Positions 1 through 5,022 of a DNA stretch of 5,022 bases are shown piece after piece (within the stretch, counting starts at the first letter, position 1; each line of letters starts with the position of its first letter). Location: the NCBI GenBank assembly GCA_003501525.1, contig DNPI01000197.1:639-5660 (forward strand), written 5' to 3'. The notes beneath the pieces are model-generated. The model searched no databases, was not told the origin of the DNA, and worked only from the letters and a program-made list of their open reading frames with translations. The stretch is from Planctomycetota bacterium. GTDB lineage: Bacteria > Planctomycetota > UBA1135. Position numbers and translations under genes: made by a program.

Positions 1-2491
1 TACAGATCATGCTGGTATTGCAACCCAAGCAGTTGTGGAAAGGGATCTCCGGGAGAAAGAAGGCAAATCGCGAGAAGATTTAGGAAGGGAGGCTTTTCTT
101 ACTCGAGTTTGGGAATGGAAAGAAAAACATGGAGACGCAATTTTTGAACAGCTAAAGCGCCTTGGTGCCAGTTGTGACTGGACTCGTACTCGCTTTACGC
201 TTGATTCGGAAATGTCACTTGCGGTGCGCACCGCTTTTGTGCGGCTTTGGGAGAAAGGGCTTGTATATCGCGGAGCGCGTTTGGTCAATTGGGACTGTAA
301 GTTGGGGACAGCAGTTTCAGACGACGAGATTGAGTACGTAGAGCAAAAGGGCACTCTTTGGACGATTCGGTATCCCCTTGCCGATGGCTCTGGAAGTGTT
401 GATGTTGCTACTACTCGACCGGAGACCATGTTGGGAGATACTGGAGTAGCGGTTCATCCTGAGGATGTTCGTTATTGCGAATTTGTCGGAAAAATGTTGA
501 CGCTTCCTTTGGCGCATAGAGAAATCCCTGTAGTGGCCGATGACTCCGTAGAAGTCGATTTTGGTACTGGGGCGGTTAAGTTGACGCCTGGGCATGATCC
601 TGCCGACTATGATCGCGGTAAGCGTCACAAACTTCCCATTATTAACATTCTTAATTCTGATGGGACTTTGAACGAGGAGAGCGGTGAATTTAGTGGAATG
701 AGCCGGGAGGTTGCGAGGAAGGCTGTTCTTGAAGCGCTTGAAGCGCAGGGATGTCTTATCGGAGAAGAGGAAATAGTGCACAACGTAGCTGTTTCTGATA
801 GGTCTAAAACCGCAATTGAACCTCTTGTGAGCGAGCAATGGTTTGTGCGTATGGAAGAGCTTGCTGCCCCTGCAATGGAAGCTGTTCGAACAGGTGCTTT
901 GGTTTTTAAGCCTGCACGTTGGGAAAAGGTTTACTTGGATTGGCTAGAAAATGTTCAGGATTGGTGCATTTCTCGGCAGCTATGGTGGGGGCACCGTATT
1001 CCCGTCTGGTATGACGAAGAAGGGAACGCCCTGGCTTCTGTGGATGAGTTAGAGATAGGTTCTGTTCATCCTGTAACAGGAAAAGAAATTGTTCGCCAGG
1101 ATGAGGATGTTCTCGACACTTGGGCTTCTTCTTGGCTTTGGCCATTTGCCACTTTGGGTTGGCCGAGTTGTGCTGGTGATGAGAGCGAAACGAGTGATTT
1201 GGCGCGTTTCTACCCCACTCAGTTCCTTTCTACTGGTCGCGACATTCTTTATCTCTGGGTTGCGCGCATGGTTATGGCAGGGTATGAGAATCTTGAAGCT
1301 TTCGAGGGCGATAAACGCTGCCCTTTTGCCACTTGTTATGTCCACGCTACTGTGCTTGACGGTCAAGGGCGAAGAATGTCTAAATCGTTAGGTAATGGCA
1401 TCGACCCCGTCCAGATGATTGAGAAATATGGGGCGGATGCGGTGCGATTTTCTTTGATGGTGCTTACGAGAGAAGGGCAAGATGTAAAACTCGCAGAAAA
1501 CCGGTTCGAGTTGGGGCAACGATTTTGCAATAAAATTTGGAATGCCTCTCGCTTTGTCCTTAGTCATTTGTCCGATGCCGATGCCGTTGCCGAAGAGGAG
1601 AGTGATTCGCTCGACAGCCGATGGCTTCGTTCTCGCCGTGCATCGCTTGTTGCTGACGTTTCTGCGGCCTTGGAGGAATACCGCTTTCATGATGCAGCTC
1701 AGTCTCTGTATCGGTTCACGTGGGATGATTTTTGTGATTGGTATGTTGAGACGGCTAAATTTCGCCTTAGGGCATCTGAAGGCGCAGATGAGGCAAGTGC
1801 GGCAGCAATTGAAGCTTCTCGTATAAGGAAAACTCTGCAGGAAACGCTGTCAGTCCTTCTTCGTCTTCTGCACCCTTTTACACCTTTTCTCAGCGAATCA
1901 CTTTGGGGAAACCTCTCTCGTTCAGAGGGAGGGAATCTTTTGATTGGATCTGAGTGGCCAAGGGTTGATAAGAAGAGAGAGAACGATAGTGAGGCAGCAT
2001 TCCTTTTTGAGAACCTGCAGGATGCAGTTCGTGGCTTCAGGAATATAAGCGCTCTGCTTGAAGTCGCACCGGGGGAAGACACAAAGGGCACAGTCGTTTG
2101 TTTAGAGAGTCCATTGGCTGAGGCGCTCTCTGAGCAAAGTGAACTGCTTGCCTTTTTAACTGGGTTGCCAAGTGTGGTGGTGCAGGAAGAGGAAGGCCCC
2201 CAAGGCGCAGCAACTGACATTTTCCATGGAGGCTCTGTCTATTTGCCTCTGGGTGAAAATGCAGATTTGGGTCGTTTGCGTGAGTCGTTGGAAAGAAAGA
2301 TCGAAAAAGTCGCGAAAGGTATTAAGGCTATCGAAGGGAAACTGAGCAATGAGCAGTTTTTAACGCGCGCTGGCGATGAGATTGTGGAGTCCGAAAAGAA
2401 TCGTTTGAGTGAGCTCAAGCTTGAGCAGCAAACATTGAAGGTTAATCAAGAAGCTTTTCTGCGTAATCCTGGGTCGGCTCCAGCTACGTAG
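1..2491 (+). CDS. valS: Valyl-tRNA synthetase, 5'-truncated by window edge
   Basis: Cytoplasmic class I aminoacyl-tRNA synthetase that joins valine to tRNA(Val) and hydrolyses mischarged Thr-tRNA(Val). The frame is open from base 2, reading TDHAGIATQ, the conserved ValRS stretch downstream of the HIGH motif; HIGH and roughly 80 N-terminal residues (inferred from family length) lie left of the window. The GTG at 35 is internal, not the start. Numbering residues from base 35: editing-domain motif TTRPETMLGD at 126-135, IEPLVSEQWFV at 261-271, SRQLWWGHRIPVWY at 313-326, DVLDTWASS at 358-366, the KMSKS loop as RMSKS at 447-451 (first Lys is Arg), anticodon-binding helical domain about 485-645, and the C-terminal ValRS coiled-coil arm at about 745-808 with KLSNEQFLTRAGDEIV. 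The stop is TAG at 2489-2491. No frameshift or missing block is seen, so it looks functional. Its last 46 bases overlap the convergent cyclase gene. Identification is very secure. Confidence 0.98.
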   Translation, partial: TDHAGIATQAVVERDLREKEGKSREDLGREAFLTRVWEWKEKHGDAIFEQLKRLGASCDWTRTRFTLDSEMSLAVRTAFVRLWEKGLVYRGARLVNWDCKLGTAVSDDEIEYVEQKGTLWTIRYPLADGSGSVDVATTRPETMLGDTGVAVHPEDVRYCEFVGKMLTLPLAHREIPVVADDSVEVDFGTGAVKLTPGHDPADYDRGKRHKLPIINILNSDGTLNEESGEFSGMSREVARKAVLEALEAQGCLIGEEEIVHNVAVSDRSKTAIEPLVSEQWFVRMEELAAPAMEAVRTGALVFKPARWEKVYLDWLENVQDWCISRQLWWGHRIPVWYDEEGNALASVDELEIGSVHPVTGKEIVRQDEDVLDTWASSWLWPFATLGWPSCAGDESETSDLARFYPTQFLSTGRDILYLWVARMVMAGYENLEAFEGDKRCPFATCYVHATVLDGQGRRMSKSLGNGIDPVQMIEKYGADAVRFSLMVLTREGQDVKLAENRFELGQRFCNKIWNASRFVLSHLSDADAVAEEESDSLDSRWLRSRRASLVADVSAALEEYRFHDAAQSLYRFTWDDFCDWYVETAKFRLRASEGADEASAAAIEASRIRKTLQETLSVLLRLLHPFTPFLSESLWGNLSRSEGGNLLIGSEWPRVDKKRENDSEAAFLFENLQDAVRGFRNISALLEVAPGEDTKGTVVCLESPLAEALSEQSELLAFLTGLPSVVVQEEEGPQGAATDIFHGGSVYLPLGENADLGRLRESLERKIEKVAKGIKAIEGKLSNEQFLTRAGDEIVESEKNRLSELKLEQQTLKVNQEAFLRNPGSAPAT

Positions 2492-3465
2492 ATTTTCACT
2501 CGGTTTCGACCAGAATTTTTCGACCAATACATCGCCGTGTCTGCCTGGCGGACTAAGTCCATAATGCTTTCTCTGTCGACACCTTCTGTTGCTGCGGCTC
2601 CGAAGGAGGCGGTCACCTTTAGAACTTCATTGTCTCGAGTAGAAATTCGTTGACCGGATAAAAGGGAGCGGCATCGCTCGGCCACTTCTGCGCATTGGAT
2701 GATGTCAGCTCCGGGGAGTCCTATTAGGAATTCTTCGCCGCCCCAGCGCCCTACATAGTCGCCTCCGCGCACACTGGCTTTAAGGCAGTTAGCCACAGTT
2801 CGGAGCACGTGGTCGCCAGTTTGGTGTCCATGCTCATCGTTAATTGTTTTGAAATAATCGACATCGCCCACTACAACGCCCATAGGGCGACCTTCCCTTC
2901 GCATTCGATCTTCGTCGCGCCGTAGTGCTTCAACGAGGGCGCGTCGGTTTAAGAGACCCGTGAGTGGGTCAGTCAGAGCAAGTCTCTCCATTTTTTCTCG
3001 AGCTCCTATAAGTTCGCTTTGCAGGGCGAGAATTCGTTCGCCTGCCTGGACGCGTGCACGGAGTTCCTCGTAATGAAAGGGTTTGCTAATGAAATCATCT
3101 GCTCCGGCATTGAAAGCAGCAACTCTGTCCTGGACGGAATTCTTTGACGTTAGAAGAACAATGTAAGCTGGTTGGGAGGATCCAGTGGAAGCGGCTCGTA
3201 TGCGATGACATAGCTCTAATCCATCCATTCCGGGGAGCATCCATTCAGTAAGGACGAGCCGGACTTTGCCGCTGCGGAACAATTCCCAAGCTTCTTTCCC
3301 GTCGTCCGTGGTTTGCACTTCGTGTCCCCAGCCTCTAAGAGTTTTAACAAGGAGGCATCGACTGACAGGGTCGTCGTCTGCTACGAGAATAGGCAATGTT
3401 TTAGAAGGGGATGATGGGGCTAATGTGCCCCGCACCTTCTTTTCGGAATCCTTGTTGTAGGGCAT
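2446..3465 (-). CDS. Response-regulator diguanylate cyclase (REC-GGDEF, PleD/WspR-like)
   Basis: A 339-residue soluble protein predicted to make cyclic di-GMP from two GTP. Residues 1-24 are a polar tail; the receiver domain spans about 25-142 (acidic cluster D30-D32 in ILVADDDP, T106, K128 in SKPF); a linker helix follows at about 143-163; the GGDEF domain spans about 164-326. The cyclase core looks intact: LTDPLTGLLNRRAL at 164-177, D201-V-D203-YFK, N209, D218, GGEEF at 242-246 and SKNSGRNR at 315-322. The inhibitory RxxD site (R233-D236) sits nine residues ahead of GGEEF, as in PleD. The oddity is E74 (codon GAA, bases 3244-3246) where the phosphoacceptor Asp is expected, in LTEWMLPGMDG. 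ATG at 3465 is chosen because the upstream open frame holds no ATG, GTG or TTG; no clear Shine-Dalgarno precedes it. GTG at 3435 is a less likely alternative. The gene stands alone, with no histidine kinase in view. Domain identity is very secure; activation mode is inferred. Confidence 0.96.
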   Translation of the reverse strand: MPYNKDSEKKVRGTLAPSSPSKTLPILVADDDPVSRCLLVKTLRGWGHEVQTTDDGKEAWELFRSGKVRLVLTEWMLPGMDGLELCHRIRAASTGSSQPAYIVLLTSKNSVQDRVAAFNAGADDFISKPFHYEELRARVQAGERILALQSELIGAREKMERLALTDPLTGLLNRRALVEALRRDEDRMRREGRPMGVVVGDVDYFKTINDEHGHQTGDHVLRTVANCLKASVRGGDYVGRWGGEEFLIGLPGADIIQCAEVAERCRSLLSGQRISTRDNEVLKVTASFGAAATEGVDRESIMDLVRQADTAMYWSKNSGRNRVKIYVAGADPGLRRKAS

Positions 3466-3686
3466 GAGTAGTTTTTATGCCGCTCTGCGATTCGGTGGCC
3501 CGATTGGTACTGGAGTCCGAATTGGCATGGGGTATGGACGCGGTTGTGGCATCTCTTTATCCCCATCGGTTTATTTAGTATTTACCTTTAGGGAGTAACT
3601 CTATGGGACATTTCTTATCTCGCAGAAGGGTAAATATTGTCCATGCTTTCTGCGGAGCGTTATTCTGATGCTTTTGTAATTAACCA
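3466..3686. other. Divergent intergenic spacer (221 bases)
   Basis: This spacer separates the start of the leftward cyclase gene from the rightward nfeD-SPFH pair, so promoters for both should lie here. It contains no RNA gene, strong hairpin or terminator that I can see. Bases 3500-3507 (CCGATTGG) and 3517-3525 (CCGAATTGG) form an imperfect direct repeat, and 3490-3495 (ATTCGG) pairs with 3517-3522 (CCGAAT) across a 21-base loop; either could be an operator or chance. Two micro-ORFs on the + strand, 3464-3598 (44 codons, glycine-rich product) and 3603-3668 (21 codons, with AGGGAG at 3590-3595), fill most of it. Neither is recognised as a known family, and they are discussed as findings rather than called as genes. 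Confidence 0.6.
3637..3666 (+). promoter_or_regulatory. Possible sigma70-type promoter for nfeD-SPFH
   Basis: TTGTCC (3637-3642) and TATTCT (3661-3666) each match the -35 and -10 consensus at four of six positions and are 18 bases apart. Initiation would fall around 3672-3675, leaving a very short untranslated leader before the ATG at 3687. It is the best-placed candidate noticed by eye in the spacer, but matches of this quality are common by chance and the host's sigma-factor preference is unknown. Confidence 0.22.
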
Positions 3687-4193
3687 ATGCTGCCTATTCA
3701 AGAAACTCAAAGCTTTTTCGATCAAGTCGCTGAATCTTTTCAGCTGGAGACTTTTACGGCATTGCATTTCTGGACTCTGCTGACCGTTCTCTTCTTAGTG
3801 GGCGAAGTCTTAACCTCTGGTTTTCTCCTTGCTGCTTTTGTTGCGGGCACCGTTGCTGCTCTGTGCGGTGTTGCTCTCGATTTTGGTTTTCAGGGACAGC
3901 TCTGGTGTTTTGCCGGAGGCACTTTGGTCGGGCTTTTCCTATTGCGCCCCCTCTTTCTGCGCAAAGCTCTGGATAAGGGAGACGCGACTAATGTGGATGC
4001 TCTAGTGGGCCTTTCCGCGACTGTGACTGAGCAGATTCCATCGAATGGAATCGGGAGAGCACGCGTGCGAAATGAGGAATGGCGTGCGACTTGCGCTGCG
4101 GGCATGGAGGTGGGCGAGCAAGCTCAAGTGATTTCTGTTGAAGGCAATACCGTTACTGTGGAGGCTCCCCGAGAGCACTCTGTTTCTGAGTAA
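3687..4193 (+). CDS. Short NfeD-family membrane protein (SPFH partner)
   Basis: A 168-residue protein of the short NfeD type (three-helix membrane part plus OB-fold, without the ClpP-like protease domain of long NfeD). A mixed N-terminal stretch (1-24) is followed by three predicted membrane helices at about 27-44, 46-66 and 70-90; E40 in FLVGEVLTSGF is placed like the conserved acidic residue at the end of NfeD helix 1. A basic turn (RKALDKGD) leads to a soluble OB-fold at about 104-160 (DALVGLSATVTEQI, then GIGRARVRNEEWRA, then VISVEGNTVTVEA). Members of this family bind stomatin-like SPFH proteins in the inner membrane and are thought to help build or regulate those assemblies. The SPFH gene begins 18 bases downstream on the same strand, supporting an operon. 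ATG 3687 is the first start after an in-frame TAA at 3681-3683; no Shine-Dalgarno is visible. The family call is strong, the physiological role is inferred. Confidence 0.9.
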   Translation: MLPIQETQSFFDQVAESFQLETFTALHFWTLLTVLFLVGEVLTSGFLLAAFVAGTVAALCGVALDFGFQGQLWCFAGGTLVGLFLLRPLFLRKALDKGDATNVDALVGLSATVTEQIPSNGIGRARVRNEEWRATCAAGMEVGEQAQVISVEGNTVTVEAPREHSVSE

Positions 4194-4211
4194 TTCGTTT
4201 TAAATTTTATT

Positions 4212-5022
4212 ATGCAGTGGATTCTTCTTTCCATCCTTGTCTTTGTGATTTTGTTGGCCATACGTGGTCTTCAAGTCGTGCGCCAAGCTGAAGTAATGAT
4301 CGTTGAACGGTTAGGTAAATATCACCGTACTCTTATTCCTGGCATTAACGTTATTTGGCCTTTCATCGATAGAGGCCGGTCAATCGCGTGGCGCTCAGGG
4401 GCCTTGGACAGTAAAGGGCGGAGGGTGACTCGAACAATCATTGCCTCCCGTGTTGATCTCAGGGAACAGGTGTTTGATTTCCCAGAGCAGCAGGTTATTA
4501 CACGTGACAATGTGGTTATTGAGGTAAATGGTCTCCTCTATTATCAGATTACAGATGCAAAGCGCGCTGTTTATGAGGTGGCCAATCTCCCTAGGGCTAT
4601 TGAGAAGCTGGCCCAGACCACTTTGAGGAATATCATCGGAGAACTTGATTTAGATGGGACTCTATCTAGCAGAGATGAGATTAATTCGAAGATGAGACAA
4701 GTCCTTGATGAAGCTACCGACAAATGGGGGGTCAAGGTTAATCGCGTGGAACTGCAAGACATTAATCCACCAGCCTCTATTCAAGAGACAATGGAGTTAC
4801 AGATGACAGCTGAACGGGAAAGGCGAGCTAAAATTCTTCAGGCTGAGGGGATTAAGAAATCTCAGGTTTTGGAAGCGGAAGGTCATAGAGATGCCGAAAT
4901 CGCGACGGCGGAGGGCGACAAGCGAGCTCGAATTCTTCGAGCAGAAGGTGAGGCCGAGGGTCTGCGGCAGGTTGCTGAGGCGTTGTCTGAGCAGGACACT
5001 GATTCTGCTCAATATCAGGTTG
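4212..5022 (+). CDS. Stomatin-like SPFH/Band 7 protein (paraslipin/QmcA type), 3'-truncated by window edge
   Basis: The frame opens at ATG 4212 and stays open to the right edge, giving 270 visible residues. An N-terminal membrane anchor (about 3-18, WILLSILVFVILLAI) precedes the SPFH domain, which spans about 20-195: VVRQAEVMIVERLGKY, LIPGINVIWPFIDR at 41-54, VDLREQVFDFP at 81-91, VITRDNV at 95-101, LAQTTLRNIIGELDLD at 133-148, and DEATDKWGVKVNRVELQDINPP at 166-187. A charged alpha-helical region from about 195 carries AEG at 211, 222, 233 and 244, a strict 11-residue period typical of SPFH coiled coils that drive oligomer assembly. Between PFIDR and VDLREQ there are about 21 more residues than I recall for E. 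coli QmcA. Such proteins form ring or cage-like membrane assemblies affecting membrane-protein quality control and microdomains. It follows the NfeD gene by 18 bases, its usual partner. The start is favoured because the next Met (residue 29) would delete the anchor; the AT-rich leader lacks a Shine-Dalgarno. The C-terminus is unseen. Confidence 0.95.
   Translation, partial: MQWILLSILVFVILLAIRGLQVVRQAEVMIVERLGKYHRTLIPGINVIWPFIDRGRSIAWRSGALDSKGRRVTRTIIASRVDLREQVFDFPEQQVITRDNVVIEVNGLLYYQITDAKRAVYEVANLPRAIEKLAQTTLRNIIGELDLDGTLSSRDEINSKMRQVLDEATDKWGVKVNRVELQDINPPASIQETMELQMTAERERRAKILQAEGIKKSQVLEAEGHRDAEIATAEGDKRARILRAEGEAEGLRQVAEALSEQDTDSAQYQV

Noticed and set aside
35..37. GTG at 35 as the start of valS
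   Set aside because: The frame is open upstream to base 2 and encodes TDHAGIATQAV, a conserved internal ValRS segment, so the real start is outside the window.
1049..1391. Overlapping open frames on both strands within valS
   Set aside because: They lie inside conserved valS sequence, resemble no known domain, lack ribosome sites, and are explained as shadows of the coding frame. The same applies to the other long antisense frames in valS, nfeD and SPFH.
2504..2526. Direct repeat TTTCGACCA (2504-2512 and 2518-2526) and a tiny GGT-TTCG-ACC hairpin near the valS stop, considered as a terminator
   Set aside because: The stem is only three base pairs with no T-run after it, and both copies lie in codons for the conserved SKNSGRNR segment of the cyclase.
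3266..3460. 64-codon + strand frame over the cyclase N-terminus
   Set aside because: It is fully antisense to the receiver domain, has no recognised motif and is best explained as a shadow frame.
2446..3465. Degenerate (inactive) GGDEF domain
   Set aside because: GGEEF, both Asp of DVD, N209, D218 and the SKNSGRNR segment are all present, so the catalytic half looks active; only the receiver phosphosite is altered.
3466..3553. N-terminal extension of the cyclase into the upstream open frame
   Set aside because: The frame stays open to about 3553 on the - strand but contains no ATG, GTG or TTG, so no usual start is available upstream of 3465.

Overview
The window carries four protein-coding genes from a bacterium with a double-purpose housekeeping/signalling neighbourhood. 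From the 5' end they are: (1) the 3' nine-tenths of valS (valyl-tRNA synthetase, + strand, cut by the left edge); (2) a complete response-regulator diguanylate cyclase (REC-GGDEF, - strand) that converges on valS and overlaps its 3' end by 46 bases; (3) a complete short NfeD-family membrane protein (+ strand); and (4) the first 270 codons of a stomatin-like SPFH/Band 7 protein (+ strand, cut by the right edge). No RNA gene, mobile element, CRISPR array or long repeat was found.

Organism: base composition is near balanced. The three start codons in view (REC-GGDEF, nfeD, SPFH) lack a recognisable Shine-Dalgarno sequence. The style of the ValS and SPFH proteins (for example the SDRSK segment of ValS and an SPFH domain with an additional segment after the PFIDR motif) reminds me of Planctomycetota/Verrucomicrobiota-type bacteria. 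That assignment is an inference from memory of family appearance and is weak; what is firm is only that this is bacterial.

Layout: bases 1-2491 valS (+); 2446-3465 REC-GGDEF (-); 3466-3686 a 221-base divergent spacer holding presumed promoters and two marginal micro-ORFs; 3687-4193 nfeD-like (+); 4194-4211 an AT-rich 18-base gap; 4212 to the right edge the SPFH gene (+). The NfeD and SPFH genes form a classical co-operon: the two families are known partners in a membrane-associated complex. valS and the cyclase have no obvious functional tie to each other or to that pair.

The points most worth a second look are the cyclase, whose receiver domain has glutamate (GAA) where the phosphorylated aspartate should be while its catalytic and product-inhibition motifs look intact; the antisense 3' overlap with valS; the SPFH protein's extra ~21-residue segment and strict 11-residue AEG repeat; and the micro-ORFs in the divergent spacer, one of which has the only good Shine-Dalgarno-like site noticed ahead of a start. 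I see no convincing wholly new system in this window.
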